Assembly: GCF_041596335.1 (NCBI RefSeq)
Contig: NZ_JBFHIT010000021.1
Location: 9,489-73,488 of the forward strand
Reading direction: 5' to 3'
DNA length: 64,000 bases
From: Mangrovibacterium sp041596335
Lineage (GTDB): Bacteria; Bacteroidota; Bacteroidia; Bacteroidales; Prolixibacteraceae
Position numbers and translations under genes: made by a program. This document shows positions 43,354-51,089 of this stretch, one piece after another; position 1 is the first letter of the stretch, and every line of letters begins with the position of its first letter. Under the pieces are notes generated by a model, which did not search any database, had not been told where the DNA came from, and was given only the letters and a program-made list of their open reading frames with translations.

Positions 43354-44660
43354 GTTTAAAAGAAAATTTCTTGCTGAAAGTGGCACAATCGTCCGAACTG
43401 GTCGGGGTTATCGGACTAGGGTATGTGGGTTTGCCGCTTGCTGTAAGCTTTGCCTCGGCAGGCATTTCGGTTTTGGGATTCGAAAAATCGGAAGAAAAAG
43501 CCGCCATGGTGAATGCCGGACAAAACTACATTTCCGATGTGAAAGACGACGACTTGAAACAAGTTGTTGCCAATGGTAAGCTTAAGACGACAACCAATTT
43601 CAAAAAACTCGCCGAATGCGACGCGATTTTGATCTGTGTTCCCACGCCGTTGGATATTTTCAAGAAGCCCGACATGAGCTACATACAGGCATCGTGCGAA
43701 GCCATTGGCCAACACATGAAACCCGGAACTTTTGTTTGTCTAGAAAGTACAACCTACCCCACGACAACCGAACATTTCATTCTACCTATTCTGGAAGAAA
43801 AATCGGGGTTGAAACATGGCCATGACTTTTGGCTGGCCTTTTCGCCGGAACGGGTCGATCCGGGCAACAAACAGTTCGGCACCAGAAATACACCCAAAGT
43901 GCTGGGAGCTTTAACCGACGACGGGCTGGAAATCGGCCAGGCCGTTTATCAAAAAGCCATCGACGTTATCCACACGGTGAGTTCGCCACGAGTAGCCGAA
44001 ATGGTTAAAATTCTGGAAAACACGTACCGACTCGTCAACATCAGTCTGATAAACGAACTGGCGCTGCTCTGTGGCAAAATGGATATCAACATCTGGGAAG
44101 TGATTGATGCCGCCAAGACTAAACCATATGGCTTTCAGGCTTTTTACCCCGGTCCCGGAATTGGCGGACATTGCATTCCGCTCGATCCGTTTTACCTGGA
44201 GCACATCGCTAAAAAGTTTGGTTTCGACCTTAGCATGATCAACACCGCCGGACACATCAATAACATGATGGCTCACCGAATGACAATAAAAATAACTTCG
44301 GCACTAAACCGGCACAAAAAAGCAATCAACGGCAGCAAAATCATGTTTTTAGGAGTTGCCTACAAACCCAATATCGATGATTCGCGTGAGTCGCCGGCAT
44401 TAAAAATGATTGACGAAGTTGTTAAAAAAGGTGGTGAGTTATTCTATCACGACCCATTTGTAGCCAATATCGAAACAGAGGACGGACTAAAACTATCATC
44501 TTCTGATTTAACCGTTGAGGCACTCCAACAAATGGACTGTGTTGTTATCAGCACCAATCATGATGCATTCGACACCGACTTTATTATTAAAAACGCTCAA
44601 CTGATTGTTGATTTAAGAAACGCAATTGCGGAACCTTCCGAAAAAGTATACAAACTTTAA
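43350..44660 (+). CDS. wbpA: UDP-N-acetylglucosamine 6-dehydrogenase (WbpA-like)
   Basis: NAD-dependent oxidation of a UDP-amino sugar to its uronic acid, 436 residues. The Rossmann motif GVIGLGYVGLPLAVSFASAG starts near residue 18; CVPTPLDIFKKPDMSYI and STTYPTTTEHF mark the dehydrogenase family; the catalytic Cys in GIGGHCIPLDP is near residue 275 and the C-terminal NAD domain contains FLGVAYKPNIDDSRESP. The WbpA/Ugd-like subtype, which supplies UDP-GlcNAcA, is supported by the neighbouring WbpB, WbpD and WbpE homologues. A UDP-ManNAc dehydrogenase (WecC) is the main alternative. Confidence 0.9.
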   Translation: MSLKENFLLKVAQSSELVGVIGLGYVGLPLAVSFASAGISVLGFEKSEEKAAMVNAGQNYISDVKDDDLKQVVANGKLKTTTNFKKLAECDAILICVPTPLDIFKKPDMSYIQASCEAIGQHMKPGTFVCLESTTYPTTTEHFILPILEEKSGLKHGHDFWLAFSPERVDPGNKQFGTRNTPKVLGALTDDGLEIGQAVYQKAIDVIHTVSSPRVAEMVKILENTYRLVNISLINELALLCGKMDINIWEVIDAAKTKPYGFQAFYPGPGIGGHCIPLDPFYLEHIAKKFGFDLSMINTAGHINNMMAHRMTIKITSALNRHKKAINGSKIMFLGVAYKPNIDDSRESPALKMIDEVVKKGGELFYHDPFVANIETEDGLKLSSSDLTVEALQQMDCVVISTNHDAFDTDFIIKNAQLIVDLRNAIAEPSEKVYKL

Positions 44661-44661
44661 T

Positions 44662-45594
44662 ATGAAAAATTTTGCCCTCATCGGCGCCGCTGGTTTTATC
44701 GCCGAGCGACATATGCGTGCCATCAAAGAAACAGGAAATCAAATAACCGCCGCAACTGATCAATTTGATGTGATGGGTCGGATGGACAGCTTCTTTCCGG
44801 AGGCTGAATTTTTTCTCGACTTCCAAAAGTTTGAAGAGTATCTGAGCGAACATCAGTTTGATTTCACAAGCGTTTGCTCTCCAAACTATTTGCACGCAGC
44901 ACATATTCAATCGGCCTTACACGCCGGCACCGACGCCATTTGCGAAAAACCGCTCGTGCTTTTTCCCGATGAACTTGAAGCAGTTGAAAAAGCGATGGAA
45001 CAAAGTGGCAAACAGGTATTTAACATCCTTCAACTTCGTTTACACGAAACAATTATCGCACTGCGAGAGAAAATTAAATCGGGCCCGAAAGATAAAATCT
45101 ACGACATCGACCTGACCTACATCACCTCGCGCGGAAAGTGGTATTACGAAAGCTGGAAAGGTGATAAAAACCGCTCGGGCGGCGTTGCGACAAATATTGG
45201 CATCCATTTTTTCGATATGCTCTCGTGGATTTTCGGCGAAGTTGAAAACAGCATTGTACACGCATACGACGACAACAAAGCTGCTGGTTTTCTTCAACTA
45301 AAGCAGGCGCGCGTTCGCTGGTATTTGAGTCTCGACTACAACGATATTCCAACAAATGTGAAACTAAAGGGTATGCGCACTTACCGCTCAATCTTGGTTG
45401 AAGGCGATGAAATTGAATTCAGCGAGGGCTTCACCAATCTGCATACAATCTCGTACCAACACATTCTTAACGGAAAGGGATTCAGGGCCGAAGTTGCCAA
45501 ACCATGCATCATTTTAACGCACCAAATCAGGAATGCAAAACCAATTGGCTTAAAAGGTGACTATCATCCGCTTTTAAAAGAAAGCATCAGCTAA
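44662..45594 (+). CDS. wbpB: UDP-sugar 3-oxidase (Gfo/Idh/MocA family, WbpB-like)
   Basis: NAD-dependent oxidoreductase of 310 residues that forms the 3-keto intermediate later aminated by WbpE. The start ALIGAAGFIAERHMRAIKET is a slightly modified Rossmann motif (GAAGFIA). CEKPLVLFPDEL is the family EKP motif, and YYESWKGDKNRSGGVATNIG with IHFFDMLSWIFG is the WbpB/WlbA signature. I use the ATG at 44662, which overlaps nothing; an upstream TTG would overlap wbpA. With it the window contains four consecutive steps to UDP-2,3-diacetamido-2,3-dideoxy-glucuronic acid; the C2 epimerase WbpI is not in the window. Confidence 0.87.
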   Translation: MKNFALIGAAGFIAERHMRAIKETGNQITAATDQFDVMGRMDSFFPEAEFFLDFQKFEEYLSEHQFDFTSVCSPNYLHAAHIQSALHAGTDAICEKPLVLFPDELEAVEKAMEQSGKQVFNILQLRLHETIIALREKIKSGPKDKIYDIDLTYITSRGKWYYESWKGDKNRSGGVATNIGIHFFDMLSWIFGEVENSIVHAYDDNKAAGFLQLKQARVRWYLSLDYNDIPTNVKLKGMRTYRSILVEGDEIEFSEGFTNLHTISYQHILNGKGFRAEVAKPCIILTHQIRNAKPIGLKGDYHPLLKESIS

Positions 45595-45605
45595 AAAATA
45601 AAAAA

Positions 45606-45629
45606 GCCGTCTTGTGGGGACAAGACGGC
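45606..45629. terminator. Terminator between wbpB and the secreted-protein gene
   Basis: GCCGTCTTGT pairs perfectly with ACAAGACGGC around GGGG. On the minus strand it is followed by TTTTTATTTTTTA, a good terminator for the convergent gene; the plus strand has a weaker tract. Confidence 0.8.
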
Positions 45630-45651
45630 CTAGAATTGATGTGTTTAATAA

Positions 45652-46125
45652 TTAATTCAAGATATTTTTAAATTCGTCGTTGACCAATTCAGGCAAGAAA
45701 CTGGCAATCATTTCTAATACCTGCGCATCTTCAATTTTACTTCCGCTAATGATCTTTTGACTATTTAACTTGATTGAATTTAAAACTTTGTAGTTCAAAT
45801 CGGCGGGTACCGTTTGGTCTGATCCGTGAATTTCACGAACGCCAAAACCTTTTGAACCATTCACATATTTCACTTCGAAATAACCACAGCGAACGATGTA
45901 CTCATCTCCCGATTTAGTTTGTTTAAGAAACACCCGAACCGGACGATTTGAATCGCCATAAACGATATTCCACGACTTGGCTACGTTTTTGCTTGAAACA
46001 GCTGTTGCATCGGCCGAGATTTTAAACGTATCATTGAACGCTCCGAGTGAGGACGCATATAAATTAGCACCTAAAACTGAACTCAGAACAAAAATTACTG
46101 TAAAAATGATTTGATTTGCTTTCAT
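45652..46125 (-). CDS. Secreted protein of unknown function
   Basis: A 157-residue protein with a clear N-terminal signal peptide (basic MKANQ, hydrophobic core to about residue 20, then ANLYASS). The mature part has alternating hydrophobic strands, for example RVFLKQTKSGDEYIVRCGYF and VKYVNGSKGFGVREIHGSD, and a final helical section VLEMIASFLPELVNDEF. One Cys is present. I recognise no family. It stands alone between the polysaccharide cluster and glyS, with its own terminator, and its function cannot be inferred from context. Confidence 0.65.
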   Translation of the reverse strand: MKANQIIFTVIFVLSSVLGANLYASSLGAFNDTFKISADATAVSSKNVAKSWNIVYGDSNRPVRVFLKQTKSGDEYIVRCGYFEVKYVNGSKGFGVREIHGSDQTVPADLNYKVLNSIKLNSQKIISGSKIEDAQVLEMIASFLPELVNDEFKNILN

Positions 46126-46560
46126 GTCATCTATTTTTAAATTGTTTATGATAACGGCAGCAAATGTAGCGTCAACAACGACTCAAAAAGATGACAAAAC
46201 GCATGCTTTTATATTGTTAACAACCATCAACTTTCAATTTGAAAGCAATTCTGACTTTAGGACGTATTTTATCAGCAAATCAATCAATAAACGCATAAAA
46301 ACATCAATAAACTCAACGTTGTGTTATAAACCGTAACCTATATGTCGTTTAGCATATCTACGTTGGCAAACGATCCTAACACACTCATTTAATGCCACAT
46401 AGAAGGCCACCCCGAATTTATCTTTTTTTAAAAAAAACTTAAAACAGAGCTAAATACCTGGCGCTATAAAAGGAACTTACGATTTGAAAGCAACAATTCG
46501 CTAAACGGCATAAAAAAAGCTCCACAAGGGAGCTTTTTAGAAAAATATGTCAATTTAAAC
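46126..46560. other. Intergenic stretch before glyS end
   Basis: About 435 AT-rich bases between two minus-strand genes; it must hold the promoter of the secreted-protein gene and contains the glyS terminator at 46513-46538. No coding sequence was found. Confidence 0.5.
46513..46538 (-). terminator. Terminator of glyS
   Basis: AAAAAGCTCC pairs with GGAGCTTTTT around a short loop, with A- and T-tracts on both sides, 23 bases after the glyS stop. Confidence 0.88.
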
Positions 46561-48114
46561 CTATTTCAACTTAGCGAAAAGCTTTTTAAAACTGATTTCC
46601 TCTGCCAACATGCTACGCAAGGCTGAAATCGCAATCCGATCTTGTTGCATCGTATCACGATACCGGATCGTCACGGTCTGGTCTTCCAAAGTCTGGTGGT
46701 CAACCGTAACACAGAAAGGAGTACCAATTGCATCCTGACGGCGGTATCGTTTGCCGATACTGTCTTTCTCGTCATATTGACAATTGAAATCAAATTTCAG
46801 GTCATCAATAATTTCACGGGCTTTCTCCGGCAGTCCATCTTTCTTAATCAGGGGCATAACGGCCAGTTTTATCGGAGCCAATACCGCTGGCAACTTCATC
46901 ACCACGCGCGTGTCTTTTTGTCCGTTTGACGACTCAACTTCTTCTTCACAATACGAAGCGGCTACAACCTGCAGGAACATCCGGTCGACACCAATCGATG
47001 TTTCAACCACGTATGGCACGTAAGACTCACCAAGCTCAGGATCGAAATACTGAATTTTCTTGCCGGAAAACTGCTGATGCTGAGACAAGTCAAAATCGGT
47101 CCGCGAGTGAATTCCTTCAACTTCTTTAAAACCAAATGGGAATTTGTACTCCACATCAACTGCGGCGTTGGCGTAGTGAGCCAATTTCTCGTGTATGTGG
47201 AAACGATAATTTTCGTCACCAAATCCCAGAGCACGGTGCCAATTGATTCGCATTTCCTTCCATTTGTCGAACCAATCCAACTCTGTTCCCGGTTTTACAA
47301 AAAACTGCATCTCCATCTGTTCAAACTCCCGCATGCGGAAAATAAACTGACGGGCAACAATCTCATTCCTGAAAGCTTTCCCAATCTGGGCAATGCCAAA
47401 CGGAATTTTCATGCGACCAGTCTTTTGAACGTTCAGGTAGTTCACAAAAATGCCTTGCGCTGTTTCAGGGCGCAGATATATTTTTTGAGCTCCGTCGGCG
47501 GTTGAACCCATTTCGGTCGAGAACATCAGGTTGAACTGACGCACATCGGTCCAGTTACGACTTCCACTGATCGGGCAAACAATTCCTTCATCTTCGATAA
47601 TCTGCTTTAGTCCGGCCAGATCGCTGGCATTTAAAGCATCGGAAAAACGTTTGTGGAGATTGTCCCATTTTTCCTGATTGGCCATTACGCGGGGATTAGT
47701 TTCACGAAACTGCTGTTCGTCGAAGGAATCGCCAAAACGCTTTTGGGCTTTCTCCACCTCTTTATTCATTTTCTCCTCGTACTTAGCCAACTGTTCTTCA
47801 ATCAGAACATCAGCACGATAGCGCTTTTTCGAGTCCTTATTATCAATCAACGGATCATTAAAAGCATCCACATGGCCCGATGCCTTCCAGATGGTTGGGT
47901 GCATAAAAATGGCCGAATCAATTCCCACCACATTTTCGTGCAACAGCACCATGCTGTCCCACCAATACTTTTTAATGTTATTTTTCAGTTCTACACCATT
48001 CTGCCCGTAATCGTAAACCGCTCCAAGTCCGTCGTAAATTTCACTCGACTGAAACACGTAGCCATACTCCTTACAATGAGCAACAAGCTTCTTAAAAACA
48101 TCTTCCTGAGCCAT
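46561..48114 (-). CDS. glyS: Glycyl-tRNA synthetase (single-chain class II type)
   Basis: Charges tRNA-Gly; 517 residues. This is the alpha2 (eukaryote-like) form, as in other Bacteroidota, not the alpha2beta2 form of E. coli. Class II motifs are visible: SEIYDGLGAVYDYGQNGVEL near the N-terminus, the motif 2 loop FRNEIVARQFIFRMREFEQM and the motif 3 region GVDRMFLQVVAASY near residue 370. A C-terminal anticodon-binding domain begins around VLAPIKLAVMPLIKKDG. DUF4834 and pyrH genes are its neighbours. Confidence 0.96.
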   Translation of the reverse strand: MAQEDVFKKLVAHCKEYGYVFQSSEIYDGLGAVYDYGQNGVELKNNIKKYWWDSMVLLHENVVGIDSAIFMHPTIWKASGHVDAFNDPLIDNKDSKKRYRADVLIEEQLAKYEEKMNKEVEKAQKRFGDSFDEQQFRETNPRVMANQEKWDNLHKRFSDALNASDLAGLKQIIEDEGIVCPISGSRNWTDVRQFNLMFSTEMGSTADGAQKIYLRPETAQGIFVNYLNVQKTGRMKIPFGIAQIGKAFRNEIVARQFIFRMREFEQMEMQFFVKPGTELDWFDKWKEMRINWHRALGFGDENYRFHIHEKLAHYANAAVDVEYKFPFGFKEVEGIHSRTDFDLSQHQQFSGKKIQYFDPELGESYVPYVVETSIGVDRMFLQVVAASYCEEEVESSNGQKDTRVVMKLPAVLAPIKLAVMPLIKKDGLPEKAREIIDDLKFDFNCQYDEKDSIGKRYRRQDAIGTPFCVTVDHQTLEDQTVTIRYRDTMQQDRIAISALRSMLAEEISFKKLFAKLK

Positions 48115-48190
48115 ACTAATATTATGCGTTATCTTCTGTTGATACTATTAAAAACACTTCTACTTCCAACCAATTGCTTTTCAGCAAAGC

Positions 48191-48430
48191 TTAATCAATT
48201 TCTTCAAAGTCGACATACTCACCCTCATTGCGGGGAATGTTCGAATTTTTCGTTCCGGAATTTTCTACCCGAACCTCCCCCTCTGATCGTTGGTTAGTTC
48301 TCTCCTGTTTGTCCATTTGTTTTTTAAGCAAGTGAACCCCAAAAAGAGGGATCAAAAACCTGAAAACGAATTTCAGGATATAATACCCCAAGAACAGATA
48401 AACGAAGGTCTTAAATAATCCAACTAACAT
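48191..48430 (-). CDS. DUF4834 family small membrane protein
   Basis: A 79-residue protein. Its N-terminal 25-30 residues are hydrophobic (YLFLGYYILKFVFRFLIPLF) and the rest is charged with a conserved acidic end EGEYVDFEEID typical of DUF4834. Function unknown. It is 76 bases upstream of glyS on the same strand and diverges from pyrH. Confidence 0.85.
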   Translation of the reverse strand: MLVGLFKTFVYLFLGYYILKFVFRFLIPLFGVHLLKKQMDKQERTNQRSEGEVRVENSGTKNSNIPRNEGEYVDFEEID

Positions 48431-48608
48431 ATTGTCAAGTTTTCTGGTTCCATAGCGGTTGAAAATCAGCGGCTGTAAAAGTAATAATTAATTACGAAAC
48501 GTAAATTCATCGATTTAAATATTAGGACTCATTTAGCACAAGCATAAAAACCGGCAAAATGTGACTAAAAAGTTACAATATGTCAGCCATGCCTGTCTCT
48601 AAATTTTC

Positions 48609-48616
48609 TACTTTTG
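48609..48616 (+). promoter_or_regulatory. Candidate -7 box for pyrH
   Basis: TACTTTTG, 16 bases before the pyrH ATG. Confidence 0.5.
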
Positions 48617-48632
48617 CACAAAACGAACTACA

Positions 48633-49343
48633 ATGACGGCTTATAAACGAGTACTTTTAAAATTAAGCGGCGAGTCGCTCATGGGCCAACAAGCCTATGG
48701 TATTGATCAACAACGACTGTCAGACTATGCCGAACAAATCAAAGAAATAACAGACCTGGGCGTTCAGGTAGGAATCGTCATTGGAGGCGGAAATATCTTC
48801 CGGGGGCTGAGTGGTGCTGCAAAAGGCTTCGACCGGGTAAAAGGTGATCAAATGGGCATGATGGCAACAGTTATTAACAGTCTGGCACTAAATTCGGCAC
48901 TAACTGTCGCTGGTGTGAAATCTCGCGTACTAACGGCCATTCGCATGGAGCCGGTTGGCGAATTTTACTCGAAAGACAAAGCGATTGAAACACTGGAGCG
49001 CGGTGAAGTGGCGATCTTCTCTGCCGGAACCGGAAACCCATACTTCACCACCGACACCGGCTCGTCTCTTCGGGGAATTGAGATTGAAGCCGACGCCATG
49101 CTAAAAGGCACTCGTGTTGATGGGATCTATACCGCTGACCCGGAAAAGGACCCGAAAGCGACAAAATTTGAAAAAATTTCCTTCGATGAGATATACAACC
49201 GCGACCTAAAGGTCATGGACCTGACTGCCACTACAATGTGCAAAGAAAACAACCTGCCGGTTGTTGTTTTCAATATGGACATCAAAGGAAATCTAAAAAA
49301 GGTTATAACAGGCGAAAACATTGGGACTTTAGTCCATAATTAA
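48633..49343 (+). CDS. pyrH: Uridylate kinase
   Basis: Phosphorylates UMP to UDP with ATP; hexameric bacterial UMP kinase. The 236 residues start with MTAYKRVLLKLSGESLMGQQ. GGGNIFRG (phosphate-binding), MGMMATVINSLAL and the ADPEKDPKATKFEKIS segment are diagnostic. The frr gene follows with 110 bases between, a common pairing (pyrH-frr) in bacteria. Confidence 0.97.
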   Translation: MTAYKRVLLKLSGESLMGQQAYGIDQQRLSDYAEQIKEITDLGVQVGIVIGGGNIFRGLSGAAKGFDRVKGDQMGMMATVINSLALNSALTVAGVKSRVLTAIRMEPVGEFYSKDKAIETLERGEVAIFSAGTGNPYFTTDTGSSLRGIEIEADAMLKGTRVDGIYTADPEKDPKATKFEKISFDEIYNRDLKVMDLTATTMCKENNLPVVVFNMDIKGNLKKVITGENIGTLVHN

Positions 49344-49405
49344 CCAGCTGCCGAGCATTTTTTCTCGAAAAATGTTAATGAATTTTAATATTCTTTAATT
49401 TTTTC

Positions 49406-49413
49406 TATATTTG
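49406..49413 (+). promoter_or_regulatory. Candidate -7 box for frr
   Basis: TATATTTG, about 40 bases before the frr ATG. Confidence 0.5.
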
Positions 49414-49453
49414 CTCACAGCACATAAAAAATTGAACTGACCATAGCAATCTT

Positions 49454-50017
49454 ATGGAAGAGGAAGTAGAACTTATATTAGATTTATGCAAAGAGAAAAT
49501 GGCACAAGCCATTGAGCATTTAGAGAAAGAATTAGTTCATATACGTGCAGGAAAAGCATCGACTCGGATGCTTGATGGAGTTATGGTAGACTATTACGGA
49601 AGTATGACTCCGCTACAGCAAGTATCGAACATCAGCACACCGGACGCGCGGACGATTGCAGTTCAACCATGGGAAAAAAACTTGATTGGCGCGATTGAAA
49701 AAGCGATCCTGAATGCAAACTTGGGATTCAATCCCGATAATAACGGTGAAATAATTCGCATCAGCGTTCCGCCATTGACTGAAGAACGGCGCAAAGTATT
49801 ATCGAAACAATCGAATGCTGAAGGCGAAAACGCAAAAGTAAGTATTCGGTCGGCTCGGAAGGATTCGAATGACACACTGAAAAAAATGCTGAAAACCGGC
49901 TTATCTGAAGATATGCAGAAAGACGCTGAATCACTGGTTCAGGACATGACGAATGACTTCACGAAAAAGGTTGATAGCTTATTGGAAAAGAAAAATCAAG
50001 AGATTTTTACCATATAA
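49454..50017 (+). CDS. frr: Ribosome recycling factor
   Basis: Releases ribosomes from mRNA after termination together with EF-G. 187 residues, normal length. The pieces KELVHIRAGKASTRMLDGVM, VDYYGSMTPLQQVSNIS and the C-terminal helical domain with KVSIRSARKDSNDTLKKM are highly conserved. It follows pyrH and ends before a strong terminator. Confidence 0.97.
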   Translation: MEEEVELILDLCKEKMAQAIEHLEKELVHIRAGKASTRMLDGVMVDYYGSMTPLQQVSNISTPDARTIAVQPWEKNLIGAIEKAILNANLGFNPDNNGEIIRISVPPLTEERRKVLSKQSNAEGENAKVSIRSARKDSNDTLKKMLKTGLSEDMQKDAESLVQDMTNDFTKKVDSLLEKKNQEIFTI

Positions 50018-50071
50018 TTGTTTCTAGTTTTCTGTTTTCTGAACATTGTTTAATTGTTTTCATGGCTTTGA

Positions 50072-50099
50072 GGCAGCTTATTGAAGCTGCCTTTTTTTT
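50072..50099 (+). terminator. Terminator after frr
   Basis: GGCAGCTT pairs with AAGCTGCC around a short loop, followed by eight T residues. Confidence 0.88.
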
Positions 50100-50207
50100 G
50101 CCCTAAAATTCACTCTCCCCCCACTGAAAGGTTTCATTTTGAATTTGCTTTAACTAAATTTAAAGCCCCCTAATTAAATACAGGCACAAATTTAAAAACC
50201 GAACGAG

Positions 50208-50990
50208 ATGATTGGGATGACGGATTATCACATGCACAGCATTCTCTCTGATGGAAAGAATTCTTACGAAGAGATGATAAAAGCGGGAATCGACAAGGGA
50301 TTGGATGAAATTGGCATTAGCGACCACGTTTGCCTAAAACCAACGCCATGGGCTATTTCCACAATAGACATCCCGGTAATGTGCGAACAAATGCAGATTC
50401 TGAAGGATCGGTATCAAGATCAGATCAAGGTGAAATTTGGTATCGAGATGGACTATTTAGACGGGATGGAAGAACCAATCAGCCAACTAATCAACTCACT
50501 CCCCCTCGACTATGTAATAGGTTCCGTTCATTTCATAGGCGACTGGAATTTCGATAGCGACAAATCACTGTACGGCAAATGGTCGAACGACCGGCTCTAC
50601 GAAATGTACTATGATCTTGTTCAAAAAGCGGCCAACTCCGGATTATTCGACATCATCGGTCATTTGGATATCATTAAAAAATTTAGGGTTTACCCCGAGT
50701 CCGACCAATCGAAGCTGATAGAAGAAACGCTTCAAACAATAAAAAAAAACAACCTCGTTGTTGAGCTAAACACCGGAGGTATCGACCGCCCTTGTGCTGA
50801 TTTTACGCCATCGCCGGCAATAATTGAGGAATGCTACCATCAACACATCCCTCTGACCCTAACTTCAGATGCACACAGCACAACCCAGGTTGCCCGCCAT
50901 TTTGAGAGTGCGGTTGAACTGTTGAAAAAGATCGGAGTTGAAGAACTCACTACCTTCGATAAACGCAACCGGGGGAGCCTGAAAATATAG
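50208..50990 (+). CDS. PHP-domain histidinol-phosphatase family protein
   Basis: A 260-residue metal-dependent phosphoesterase of the PHP superfamily. Metal ligands are in DYHMHSILSDG, GISDHV, GIEMDYLDG, IGSVHFIG, GHLDII and TSDAHSTTQ, in the usual order along the barrel. The HisK-type (histidinol phosphate to histidinol) is the closest match by layout. No other his genes are near, so the actual substrate could be a different phosphate ester. ATG at 50208 is used; MTDYHMHS from 50217 is possible. It lies between the frr terminator and dxs. Confidence 0.82.
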   Translation: MIGMTDYHMHSILSDGKNSYEEMIKAGIDKGLDEIGISDHVCLKPTPWAISTIDIPVMCEQMQILKDRYQDQIKVKFGIEMDYLDGMEEPISQLINSLPLDYVIGSVHFIGDWNFDSDKSLYGKWSNDRLYEMYYDLVQKAANSGLFDIIGHLDIIKKFRVYPESDQSKLIEETLQTIKKNNLVVELNTGGIDRPCADFTPSPAIIEECYHQHIPLTLTSDAHSTTQVARHFESAVELLKKIGVEELTTFDKRNRGSLKI

Positions 50991-51063
50991 CTCAACAACC
51001 GGGTTCTATTGAAACCCTCCGGCATAACTGAAAAATCACAGTGCATGCATAAATGATAAATTG

Positions 51064-51071
51064 TATATTTG
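51064..51071 (+). promoter_or_regulatory. Candidate -7 box for dxs
   Basis: TATATTTG, 18 bases before the dxs ATG at 51090. Confidence 0.55.
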
Positions 51072-51089
51072 AGCACAAATTTTGGCTAC

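Noticed and set aside
47653..48297. Plus-strand ORF of 214 codons opposite glyS
   Set aside because: Antisense shadow of glyS, with His/Phe-rich sequence typical of reversed coding DNA.
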